Source of the DNA: Syngnathus acus
Taxonomy: Eukaryota; Chordata; Actinopteri; Syngnathiformes; Syngnathidae
Direction of reading: 5' to 3'
NCBI RefSeq assembly: GCF_901709675.1
Contig: NC_051101.1
Location: 6,282,501 to 6,346,500, forward strand
Length of the DNA: 64,000 nucleotides
Shown in pieces: positions 1-41,100 of the stretch (its first letter is position 1; every line of letters begins with the position of its first letter). Below the pieces are notes generated by a model, which saw only the letters and a list, made by a program, of their open reading frames with translations, searched no databases and had not been told where the DNA came from. A program made the translations under genes and the position numbers.

Positions 1-171
1 GTTAATAAGAAGAATCGTACAACTTAGTAACTGCAGGACTTTGTATTTGTTGCAAAGAGTGTGAGCCATGTGGCCATAGCTTAGCTTTTGAGAATGTGTC
101 CTACTCAACTCAACAAGCACTGAAGAGCCAAAGTAGAAATGTGTCATCACGTCTTTTCTGATTGTCTTACA

Positions 172-277
172 GTTTGTTGCATAAGCCTAGGACCCAGGGG
201 CTCCAGAGAGAGACATCACTTCAGACTAGCCATATTTTTTTATGCCTGTTGGACACAGAACACGGTTGAGAGGATGA
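172..277 (+). promoter_or_regulatory. azin1: azin1 5' leader exon with short uORF touching the start codon
   Basis: A splice acceptor (gtcttacag) ends at 171, so 172-273 is probably the last part of the 5' leader spliced to upstream exons outside the window. It holds an AUG at 242 that opens an 11-codon frame. Its TGA (275-277) overlaps the main ATG (274-276) in the arrangement ATGA. Mammalian AZIN1 translation is known to respond to polyamines through an upstream reading frame in its leader, but whether this short AUG frame does that job is inference. Confidence 0.55.
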
Positions 278-3200
278 AAGGAATCTCAGACGAACCACAT
301 TTTTCAGTGGGCCTTCTGGAAGGTGGCACGTTGCTCTGTGATGTGATTGACAATCACATCTATGAACAAACCTTGGTAAATGATCTCATGTTGGCAAACC
401 ATATTTCGAGATTGCATTTGTATCTGGATTCATTTTTTTTACATGTTTATTTTTTATTCTTTTCTTCCCCAGTCTGAGAAGAAAGCATTCTTTGTTGCAG
501 ACCTAGGAGTTATAATGAGACAGCATGTTCGCTGGCGAACACACATGGCCCAAATTCGTCCTTTCTATCCTGTCAGGTGCAACAGCAGCCAAGGTGTTAT
601 TGAAGTACTGGCTGCTCTTGGTACTGGATTCATATGTCACAACAAGGTAGCTGACATGAAAATAATTGTACATGTTAAATCAATGTCACTGTTTTGTTCA
701 AAGACACGCTAATGTGTCAAATGTCTTTCACTGCTGTTGGGTCAAAACCTCCCATTTTACAAGTAGGTAGGTTTAATATTTTTTCACATATTGATTGTCG
801 TGTGGTGTTTATTTTTATTATTTTTTTTTTTAGAAAATAGAGAACCAATTTAAAATGTTGAAAATGGCTTGTTGCCTTTGATGATGCTGTGTTTTTGGGT
901 CCCCCAAAAAGTGAGGATTTTGGAGGTACAAGAATTTTTGCCCAACACCAGTGATGCACCTAATCAACTCGGGAGCTGAATAATGAAAGATCTCTCTTGA
1001 AAAATTGGCATTGTCAATATTTAGATGGAGTCAATCTAAAGGAAACTTTACTGTCCCTTCGTATTTCAGTTTGAACTTGAGCTGGTGCAGAGCCACGGAA
1101 TTCCATCAGAAGATATCATCTACAGTGGCGTTTGCAAACAGGTTTCCCAAATCAAGTATGCTGCAAAGAATGGCATTGACCTCCTGGTTTGTGATAATGA
1201 AGCAGAGCTGCGCAAGATTTCACGCTCTCACCCAAATGCTAAGTAAGTATTATGCAAAGAATGACGAGGGTTGAAGTTGGCAAGGTATTTGTTGTCGTAG
1301 TGCTTAATTGAGAATGAAGAATAATTGCAAAGTATCTTGAGACAAACTTCCTTGTATGTTCAAAGACTAGTGATGGCAAGATCAACAGAATGTCTTGATA
1401 CACAGAAACTCATGGGCATGATGTACACATGCATCTTTAGGGCAGCTGTGTAACAATGCAATTTTGGGATGAAATCAGTTTCACTGTACTTTTTTACATC
1501 TCTGCATTCAATACAGAAAATATATGCAGCACTCTTATTAGCCTGAAGGTTGATCTTTGAACAGAACACACTATTAGCAGCACTTTTCCTTTGTTTAGGC
1601 TGCTGCTTCAGATGTCAACAGAAGCATCCAGGCAGGACAATGAATTGAGCATGTCATTTGGCTGTTCCCTCAAAGACTGTCGACATCTGCTCGAGAGTGC
1701 AAAGGAGCTGGGTGTGCAGGTGGTGGGAGTTAGGTGAGTTCTCGTCCAAATTGTACTATTATAATATACTGATGACTTTATCTTTACAATAGCATTTGCA
1801 TGCAACAATTTCTTTTCACTCAAATGGAAACATTTGATTCTTTAATCTTTAAGCAACTTGTTTTTCCTGTTTCAGATTCCTGATTTCACATGACTGCAAG
1901 GATGAGCATGTGTACACCAATACTATCTCTGACGCTCGCTGTGTTTTTGATATGGCGGTGAGTAAAAAATCATGCCTGTGCATTTGCATTCAAGGCTGAC
2001 CCAAAAAAGCTCCCCCCAAAAGAGGTGTAAAAAAATCAATTGGTTTATACTACTAATTTTCTACCTCAATGGACTTCAAATAAAAAAATTGCGGTATGCC
2101 TAGAAATGTTTGGGCACTCACAATTACTGCACCCAATGTGTCAATTGAGATCACTTTTTTTGAGAGGAGCCCCACACTAACAAGACCAGTGCCGCAAGGA
2201 ACGCAAGCTTGTTCTGCTCTAATGTAACAGTGCATTAATATTATTGACAGTTATGGCTTAAATTCAGTAACTTTTGAACATCATTTTTTTAAATCATTTT
2301 TCACAGTCACTTTTATATACGTATATATGTATTATTTTTTGGCCCTGATTGTAGTTTAACATTTATTAATTTTTGTCTGTTCTAGGAAGAAATTGGTTAC
2401 AAACTGAAAATTTTAGACATTGGAGGTGGCTTTGGCTCAGATACCCAGTTGGAACGGGTTAGTACACTTCATCAGTCCTTTTTTGTACTACAAATGGAGA
2501 CAAGAATTTAACCTAACTAAAGCTACAATAATCTTAAACACAAAACAAAAAAACTACAGTCAGTCATCTTGACAAAGACTCAATATGATTATAATATAAA
2601 GTAATTTGGTGCCAATATCTGTTGTAGATCAATCATGCAGTCATGTCTATGGTGGACCAATACTTCCCCCCTCTTAGTGGAGTCAGCATCATTGCGGAGC
2701 CAGGCACCTATTTTGTGTCCTCCGCTTTAACCCTGGCTGTCAACATCATCTCGAAAGAAGTGGCGCTGCGTGACTGCCAAGATCGAGCACATGGTCTGTG
2801 GCATTGTACTGGCAGGCAGCAAATGGATCATTTGAAACTGAAAATTGCATGTACAACTGTAATATTAAAGTATCCATAACATTTTGTGTAATCTCCCCAC
2901 TAAGCAGATGATCTATCCCCTGGAGATGAGCCAAAGTTCCAGTACTACATGAATGAAGGGGTCTATGGATCCTTTGCCTGTAAACTTACTGAAATGGTGA
3001 TCACTGCTCCAACTGTTCAGATGGTGAGCCTTTATAATCTTTTTTTTTTTTTTTTGGCAGCTGCCCACCTTTTCTGCCACCGACCTGCACAGCACAACAC
3101 TGTATAGCAGTAGCAGTGTGCACGTAATATATGGGTTGCCCATGCAGTGCTGTGCAAAGTGCAGTGTGATAAGGGCTTTGTTTAAAAACTTCAGTATTAA

Positions 3201-3662
3201 ATCAATAAGATCAAAGATGGAGGGATTTTAATGTCAATTACAAAAGTTTGTCTTTGTATGCTGGCAGAGCACTTGTTCCAAAGGTCCAGTGTTCAGCAGC
3301 AGCCTGTGGGGCCCCTCTGGTGATGACCTCGACCTGGTCATGGAGAACTGTCTGCTGCCTGAGCTCAACATCGGAGATTGGCTCACGTTCAGTCACGCAG
3401 GAGCCTATTCTGTCGGCCAGCCTTTTTGCACCTCTGATTCATCCACACCACCTGTATTCTACTTTGTCTCCTCTAGGGACTGGTAAGGACTTCATTGCTG
3501 TGTCAACAAATCTTGACTGTGAGTGATTTGCAATCATCCTCCACCAGGTATGAGATGCAAGATTCGGGTATCACCCAAGAGGCACCACTGAAGAATTTGT
3601 CATTGGTCCCCTATTTCCTCAATGCCTGCCTAACAGATGCGGCACTTTCCATCCCAGCTTAG
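274..3662 (+). CDS. azin1: Antizyme inhibitor 1 (ODC-like, non-catalytic)
   Basis: Antizyme inhibitor is an inactive homologue of ornithine decarboxylase (ODC) that binds antizyme more tightly than ODC does. It thereby frees ODC from degradation and raises polyamine synthesis. Coding exons: 274-375, 473-646, 1070-1242, 1599-1733, 1876-1957, 2386-2457, 2628-2793, 2908-3023, 3268-3482, 3548-3662. Together they give 449 residues (human 448) with an unbroken frame. The ATG at 274 starts MKGISDE, like human MKGFIDD. Exon 3 carries the conserved antizyme-binding stretch ([13 protein letters not shown]). The barrel glycine loop DIGGGF (exon 6) and [10 protein letters not shown] (exon 7) are recognisable. 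Catalytic positions are degraded: the PLP lysine (ODC Lys69) is Arg69, ODC His197 is Leu, and the ODC Cys360 equivalent is Gly358. These losses, the length and the ubr5 neighbour favour azin1 over odc1. Confidence 0.95.
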
Positions 3663-4385
3663 CTGTAACCAGAGCGCCACTGGTTTCTGTAACTCATTAG
3701 TGTTCCAGGCTGTATTTGTTAGGACAGAAAGAGCTACTAAACAAAATGGATGACTCCTTGAGCATAGACTAGTGTTTGCACTAATAATAGTAATTTTAAA
3801 ATATAATATAAAGTAATTGTCTTCATCGCCAGTCTTGTAGGATGTGTATCTCTTGAACAATGTATTTAAACTGTCTAAAGCGGTTTTTAAGATCTTGTAT
3901 TTAATTGGTTGTATAGTATATTTTGTGTAAAGAGAGTTTGCACACTGCATTTAAAGGGAGTGTTTTGGTGTTTAAACTTTGTACATGACAGTGGAGTCCC
4001 ATGTTGAGTGCAGTGCAGTGAGGTGCACGGTGTGCATAAACACTTGTACTGGTCCGATTGGAAAGGCAATGATGGAAAATTAAGTCTGCTCTTTGCTGCC
4101 TCGCTGACCACTGAAGTTCTGGCATCTCATGTGACAGAAAGCAGGTTTAGTAGAAAAGCATGTACCGCTGAGGGAGCAAAGTAAGTGTGGGTGGCTGAAT
4201 CTGCAAATATGGTCTAGGTTATTTATAATGCCAGAAACCTCACTTTGTTTTCATTGTTTTTGCCTAATTGTTAAATATGTAAGATTATTCGGTCTAGTTG
4301 AAGTGCATATTGTCTCCTTGTTTGAAGTGTGTAGTTGTAGCCATGCTTGTCAAAATGAATAAAATTGTGGTCAAATCAATCATTC
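3663..4385 (+). other. azin1: azin1 3' UTR with poly(A) signal
   Basis: This is non-coding sequence after the azin1 stop. A canonical AATAAA lies at 4358-4363 followed by a T/G-rich stretch, so cleavage near 4380 is likely. No other gene is seen in it. Confidence 0.6.
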
Positions 4386-5680
4386 ACCTGACAAAATAAC
4401 TTACAGCAAACCACATAGGCACATTACATTAAAGAATACAAGATATCTATCCATCTAGGGGCCTTTCAAATCCTTTGAAATAATTTGCCAATAGTCCATA
4501 AATATATAATTCATCCAAATTCTCAATCATTTGGCAGCTGTAAAAGCAGGTATTTAATCTGTTTAGAAAGATTTAACATAACCCAAGTTCTTGTTTGGGT
4601 CAGATCACAGAGGATGGCCTCAGGCAGGCAGGCCCAAGGATTAGGTAAGTCTCAGCTGTCTAGACCCTCCAGCAAAACACAGAACAAGAACAACAGGCCG
4701 TCTGGTGACACAATGGAGAAATTCACACGAAGACTTGCGGTCTGGCACCAAAGGTGTTCCTCAAAAGCACATGAGCCATGGGGTGGAGAGTTGCTTTTTG
4801 CAGTTTGTATGATTCAGATTTGACTATTCTTAACAGGAATACTGTACTTGCCCAATCATGATGGTCCACAGCTCACATAATACCGTAATTGATAATTGTC
4901 TACTATGCAATACCATGTAGTCTATACAATAATAGCACAAAACAAAGTCTTTCTGTCAATTGTGGCAATACAACATGTCCCTCCCTCCATCAATTGATTA
5001 AGTGCAGAATCAAAGACGTGAGCATCACTTAAAAGGAGCATTAAGTATTGAAGTAGTACTTTTGTTCCACACTTTGATATTGGAGGATATATTAAAAGAA
5101 TGCATCAGGTATTCATTATTTTGCAGATTTTGTGTAATTACAGCGCAGTAAGTATTAAGTTTTTCACCGGCCCTATAACCAGTTTTCTGTAAACCTCAGC
5201 CTCCAAAAGCTCTTAAATCACTGCAGATTCTTTTGGTAACAAAAGGTGCTTGCAATATAATTTCTACAAATGACATTGGGAATTTTGGTAGATTTTTGCA
5301 AGAATCATGGAAGTTGATGCATAAGATTTGCTTCTACGGGCCGCATAAAATAAAGTGCCGCCCAGGATCTGGCCCCTGGGCCTTGGGTTTGACACCTGTA
5401 TGATAGGCTATGGTGGGTCTGAAAATGGATACCAGTCAATTACAATGCATCTATTGTGGAAATTTTGAAGAAAAGTCATCAAATTTCGGGGAATGACAGT
5501 CAATGCAGTCAAATGGTAAAAGGGTTCAAATTTGAACCGATCAGTCCTCTGGACCAGAACAGGAGAGATCAGAACAGCATCGTAAGGACAAGCTGGATAG
5601 AAAATGGCTGTATGGAATGGCTTCTAAAGTAATATTATTTTTGGACGTAGAATAGTGAGGGGCTTTTAGTACTGAATCCA
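4386..5680. other. Intergenic region azin1-ubr5
   Basis: No open frame with gene-like features is seen on either strand. It is AT-rich sequence containing one transposon end (about 5320-5402). The last part merges into the ubr5 promoter. Confidence 0.6.
5320..5402 (-). mobile_element. hAT/Charlie-like DNA transposon terminal fragment
   Basis: Read on the minus strand from about 5402, the sequence begins CAGGTGTCAAACCCAAGG and continues GGCCCAGGGGCCAGATCC. This closely resembles the terminal inverted repeat of hAT-Charlie elements common in vertebrates (CAGGGGTGTCAAACTC followed by a GGCCC-rich run). Only one end is visible and no transposase frame is present, so it is a relic. A similar GGCCCGGGCCGCC fragment occurs near 22660 inside a ubr5 intron. 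Confidence 0.6.
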
Positions 5681-5689
5681 ATCCCGTTA

Positions 5690-5940
5690 ACAGCAGTGTA
5701 ACACGTTTCCTGTTTGGTGCTCGCGCTCCAACCAGCAGGGCGCGTGCATGTTCTCTCATCAACACACACACAAGAAGCTTGCTAGAGTTAAGATGGCGGC
5801 ATGTTGGTGAGGAGGCTGTGCTCTAAACTCGAGTTTTCTCACCATTAAACGATTCCTATGAATCCGAAAATAGACAGTAGTCGAAAGAACAACAACTACC
5901 ATATCTTTCGCACGCCTGGGTGTGATTTAGGATTGCCCCC
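5690..5940 (+). promoter_or_regulatory. ubr5: ubr5 promoter and 5' UTR with YY1-type motif
   Basis: A locally CG-richer stretch lies directly upstream of the ubr5 start codon and continues into intron 1. It carries AAGATGGCGGC at 5790-5800, a perfect match to the YY1 consensus. That motif often sits just downstream of the transcription start of TATA-less housekeeping genes. No TATA box is seen. Its ATG would open only a five-codon frame before TGA, so it does not compete strongly with the annotated start at 5941. The transcription start itself is not visible from sequence alone. Confidence 0.5.
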
Positions 5941-36274
<30,334 letters not shown>

Positions 36275-36800
36275 TTATACAAAAAAAGAGTTACAAAAAA
36301 AAGTAAAACATGTTTACTGTTGTGTAATATTTACTTAGCTCCATTTTGTAGATTTATTTTTTGTCTATACAATTTTATTAAAATTCGACATACTGTCGCT
36401 ATCTCCCCAGAAAATATTTGTGTTGTGAACACAAACTGTTAATTTTTTTTTTCCCAATTTTTATTGTTTTTTTCTTTGTGTTAAAATTAAATGAAAAAGA
36501 TGTATACAGTCCAGAACATTCCTGCATTGGCACTGTAAAATGTAAAGCCCGCAGCTCTACTCTATTAGCCAAAACGTTTGCTTCCCAGGAATTTAGTCTG
36601 ACAGAAAGCTGTCTGCCGAAACCCAGCCAAAGATAACGGCAGTAGAGGTATTTAAAAAAAAAAAAAAAAGAGACACTGTGATAATAATTTTCCTTCCCAA
36701 GAAAAGTGCTATCACTGATAGTTCACTGCTGCCTTTGTTTGTTTTTTCTTGTACAGGGGGAGTAGGGAATTTCAAAATAAACTTGGATGCAAAACGTTTG
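36275..36800 (+). other. ubr5: ubr5 3' UTR with poly(A) signals
   Basis: T-rich non-coding sequence follows the stop. Candidate poly(A) signals are ATTAAA at 36377-36382 and AATAAA at 36776-36781. The first is close to the stop codon and the second would give a 3' UTR of about 500 nt. Which is used cannot be told. Confidence 0.5.
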
Positions 36801-36865
36801 ACATTCTTTTTTTCATGCAGCAAGCATTCAAGGCAACATGTCTGTGACCGCGGTGTCTCGACATA

Positions 36866-37080
36866 TAGAATAGAATAGATCTTTATTTGTCATTGTCACA
36901 TGTACAACGAAATTTAAAAAGTGCCAATCGATCCGCGCATGTGATAAAAAATAAATAGAATAAAAAGATATCAAAAAAACAAGCTAAAAACCCACAGAAG
37001 AACATACACAGACATAATCATTTACGTTTAGCTGCATTCAATGTGACTACCGCTGTAGGGTAAAAACTGTTGTTGGTTTG
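36866..37080 (-). mobile_element. Teleost retroposon 3'-end fragment
   Basis: The segment GAATAGAATAGATCTTTATT, then TGTCATTGTCACATGTACAA and CGAAATTTAAAAAGTGCC, is a widely dispersed teleost repeat end. It reads with its (TCTAT)-type tail on the minus strand. The further stretch CCGCTGTAGGGTAAAAACTG also matches what I recall of the same repeat. No reverse-transcriptase frame remains. The family (LINE or SINE tail) is not settled. Confidence 0.65.
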
Positions 37081-37254
37081 ACAAGCTATGATAAGCTTGA
37101 TTCACTACAACCATGGTAACGACAAACACGCCTGGATCCAGTTTTTCTTGATAAACTAACTGTTTTTCAGTCTGACAACAGGTACACTTCAATGGGCAAC
37201 TCAAGTCATATTTTCTTTAAAGTGATATGCAGTAGCCTAAACAGCAATTGCATT

Positions 37255-37380
37255 AAAACTGCTCTTGTGGAATATAAATTCTGTGGCAAATCCACCTGTT
37301 TTTATCCAGCCCACGGAGTTTCCATTTTTTTCATTTATTGTCAACTATAAATGACAGTTGCTCAGGGAACAATCATGTCG
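37255..37380 (+). repeat. Diverged relative of the fold-back repeat
   Basis: It shares CTTGTGGAATAT, AAATCCACCTGTTTTTA and AATGACAGTTGCTCAGGG, in order, with the left half of the 33377-33562 element. The right arm is not clearly present. Confidence 0.5.
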
Positions 37381-37700
37381 CAGTGTTTTGTTGATTGTGA
37401 TGATTTTTAAATTGATCATTTAAAAAAAAAAAAAGAAATAGAACCCACATGAAGACTGACCATTGTTTTATGAAAAAAGAACATTGACCAAGTTTCAATC
37501 CCATATCATCGAATTATGTGACTACAATGAACTTTAAATTTAACGTGGTATCAAATGTAACCTTTCTGTCCCTCAAATGCTGTTTTGTGAATGCAACAAA
37601 ATCGTGTTTCAAATGAGATTCACAACATTTTAATTTATTTTCATTATGACATTTAATTTTAGTTCAACATTCTGTCTCAGTAAGAAAGAGTCCGTTTTAT

Positions 37701-38197
37701 TCCGTTTCGGTTCACGTCAGATCTTGGAAACGTGTAATGGAGTATGACGTTTTCTGTGTATACTCTTTGTACGACATTGGGATTTTCTAACTTCCGGTGT
37801 AAATTGAACGCACCACATATTTGAGAGGGTATCGTTTCTCCTCCTCCTCCAGTCGACTCGAAGCCATATGAGGTGAATGTGGCTTGCTCGTGGTCACTGC
37901 AGACACATTGAGAGCAGAGCTTTACAATTGTATCCGCTTTATTACGGCCTACGAAGCGCATATCGGGGTTGAAAAGATTTGTCGATTCAGCTAGGCTAAC
38001 TGGTTAGCTATCTAGCTAGCTTGGCTACCTGTCTAGTCGTTAGACTGATGTAGTTAGTGGACGGAGGTGATGTGTTTAATGTTTTCCATCATGTCAAAGT
38101 CGTCTCGCTGCTATTTTTAGCCAGCACCGCAGGCTCGGTCAGCTCATAAGGGCGGCTTTTAGTTGTGAATCGTTGGGAAGCTTTCTTAGCAACACAC
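37701..38197 (+). promoter_or_regulatory. mtdh: mtdh promoter and 5' UTR
   Basis: An ETS-type site ACTTCCGGT lies at 37790-37798. The following 400 bases become richer in CG and contain a run of TAGCTAGC-like words at 38000-38020. The likely transcription start is somewhere between about 37800 and 38150, and no TATA box is obvious. The assignment rests on position upstream of mtdh exon 1. Confidence 0.4.
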
Positions 38198-41100
38198 ATG
38201 ATTGAACAGTGGAGGGACGCGGCCTCTCAGCAGGCCGAGCAGCTTGTATCTCGTGTGAATGAATTGCTGTCCAAAGGCCAAGAGTTTTTGCGAGAACAGC
38301 TCGGTGTGGATTTGGCGATCAAGCCCGAACTCATTCCGCCATGGGTGATACTCGTTGCGGCGTGCACCGGCTTCGTGCTAGTGCTTGTAATATGGGCCTC
38401 GATGTGCCAGGCTCTCTTCAAGAAACGGCCTACGATCACCGTTGTGGAGGACAACGTCGAGGTTAAACGAAGTGCCAGTAAATCAGTCAAATCAGAGGAG
38501 CCGAAGAAGAAGAAGAAAAGGACGGAAAAGGCACGTAAATAGACCCGCTCTTCCCATTTGAATGACAATGGTACTCTCACCAGAATTAGCTGCTAAGCTA
38601 ACATTCCGAACCAGAATTCAGTCGGATCCACCCAATGGTCCTATGAAATAAAAAACACTGCATTCATTTTATTTTGCATTTGGCGAAACGTTTTGTGTCG
38701 TTCTTAATTTTGTCTTCAGAAAGCTCAGCCAAACGGGAGAGCTGTCACTGAGGAGGTACAGGAAGAAGCGGCCATAGTTGAAGATAAAGTGCCACATCAA
38801 CAACCACCTCCTTCACAAACCAAGAATGGAAAAGCTGATGAGGTAATTATCCGACCCAACCCACATACGTTGTCTCAAACCGCTAGTTTGATTCCCGTTT
38901 CAATATAGTTGTGAGCCACATTACACTCAAAAGGTTTTCAAATGGACGGATTGATGGATTACAAAGATGATTAGTTGTACTCCGTCAAAAGTAATCAACA
39001 ACACTATCTCTGAAAAGTGTTTCTATTTTCAACATGACCTGCGAAGGGCAAAATGTCCCCTATATTTCTCAATATGAAACTGCACTACTTCATCAAATCT
39101 ACAATGTTGTGCAACATGCCTAACCGTTGGTTAATGTCAGTGATCTAGTTCTTCTACAAAATGGAAAATTGCAATCATTGATGAAGCATTAACATGACAA
39201 TCGATAATGGTAAGACCTGAAAAATAAAAAATGTGTGCCGTAAACTTTAGTGTAAAGTAGTCAATGTCTTGAGCTTGCATGTATGCATTTTATTGATTCT
39301 GTGAAAAGGAAAGTGTCTGGTGTGAAATGTGTGCGTCACCCTTCAGTGAGGTAACCACAGCAGCTGCGCGTGTTGGGTTTCAGTGTTAACTGTAACCTGC
39401 AGATGCTGCAAACACTCACCCTGTCGGCTTAGGTCAAAGCAATTCTATCCATACTACCTCCATGATAGCATGAAGTAGCAACCTGTCAAATAGGTGTTAG
39501 ATATCAGTGTATGGACTAGTGTAGATGTACTTACAACTTGGGAATTATTAAAAGGGGTCTTACCCTGTGAATATAGTTTCACTTATAAATAGACTTGAGT
39601 GTGCGTCTTTCGTTGCTTGCTGATGAAATCTTCTGCTGCAGCTCAATGTGTTGTCGATCTTTTCCCGACAAAATTGCTCTAGTTCTTCTGGTAATTATGG
39701 CGATTTCTCATCTTCTAGACAAAGAAGTCCAAAAAGAAAGCCAAACAGCCAGTGAAGGAGACGGTGACTGCCGTTGGAAAGGAGCCGGAGGAAGGTTAAA
39801 TGTCATTTATACTTTTTTTTTTTAATATTGATTGCGTTCAGACAACAAGAAGTTTCACCAGATGATAATGTGAATGTCTAACATGTTTTCAACCTAATGT
39901 TATGTAAGATGGAGCACTCATCATCAATTACTTTATCTTGTGTTTATTCTTCAGATTTTAGTTATCAGTGTTGTAGAGCTGCTCAGTGAAATACTTTGTG
40001 AAGGCAGATTTGTTTCAAAGGAGGTTTCTTATGTCTGTATTTCATGTGAAGAAATTGACAATAAAGCAGACTTTGACTTTGACTTATGGTGTATAGGCAG
40101 GTGCATTTTCAGTGGAGGATTGTCTCTTTCATCATACTTCCTTATGGACTACTCTCTAAAAAAATGTTTGCAACTAATTCCACATTCAGGGACCTGGGAG
40201 ACAAAAGTCAGCAACAAGGAAAAACGTGAACAACGCAAGAAGGACAAAAATTCCAGTGATGGCTCCGCCAGTCCTGGTGGTGGTGGTGGTGGCAGCACCC
40301 CTGTGAGCGTTACTCCAGAACAGCGTAAGGCTCCAGCAGCCACTGCACCTGCCAACCAGAAGAAGAAAAAAGGTTTGGATTTTCATGAAAGTTGCACTTC
40401 TTTCATAGAGTTCATGGCCCAAGGTTTGAACATCACAGTGGTCAACGGACAAACCTTCCACACTTTGCTAATCTATGTCTTTTGCAAATGTCAGTCTCCA
40501 CTAGGATTGGGTGGTATTTGAATGACTCTGGTTCTAAACGATTCTCGATACTGATCCTCTTTGGGGGCTGGGTCAAAAATGTTTGGATGGTTTAAATTAG
40601 GGCTGTCCCATCTGGTTGACAGACAGATGAGCATTGACTGAATGTTGTCTTTATTAGATATGGAAGTGTACCTTATATTTTTTTTCACTTAACTCGATTT
40701 TTTTTTCCTGTCAGGGGAGTCATCGAAAGTCACAGCAGAGAAGGTTAATGCTGCCGTATCTCATGGTAATTATCAGTGCAATGGATGTTAACACTGGTAT
40801 CTTATTCAAGCTTGTAACTTTATTGCGTGTTTCTATATTCTTGCCCTCGACCACACCTTTCATTGTTGGTATCAGTCAACAAGTGTGAGGCACCAACAGT
40901 AGCAGCAGGTGTGGGTGACAGTCAAGGGGTCAAGGTTCCTCATACTGTTGCTCCAAAGAATCAAGGCCCTCGGACTGCCACAAAAGACCCAGCGCCACTG
41001 TGGAAGAGTGACATTGATGGTAAAATGGAGAAACATTATTTATTTTAATAATTAAAACATCCACAGTACAGCTAGCAATGTGACAAGTGGCGGCCATCTT

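Larger units (their letters stand above)
36801..37700. other. Intergenic region ubr5-mtdh
   Basis: No gene is seen. The region holds a retroposon-like fragment (36866-37080) and a diverged relative of the fold-back family (37255-37380). It spans the junction where the gene order differs from human. Confidence 0.6.

Noticed and set aside
274-3662. Ornithine decarboxylase (odc1) as identity of the first gene
   Set aside because: Essential ODC residues are replaced, the N-terminus and length match antizyme inhibitor 1, and ubr5 is the expected azin1-side neighbour.
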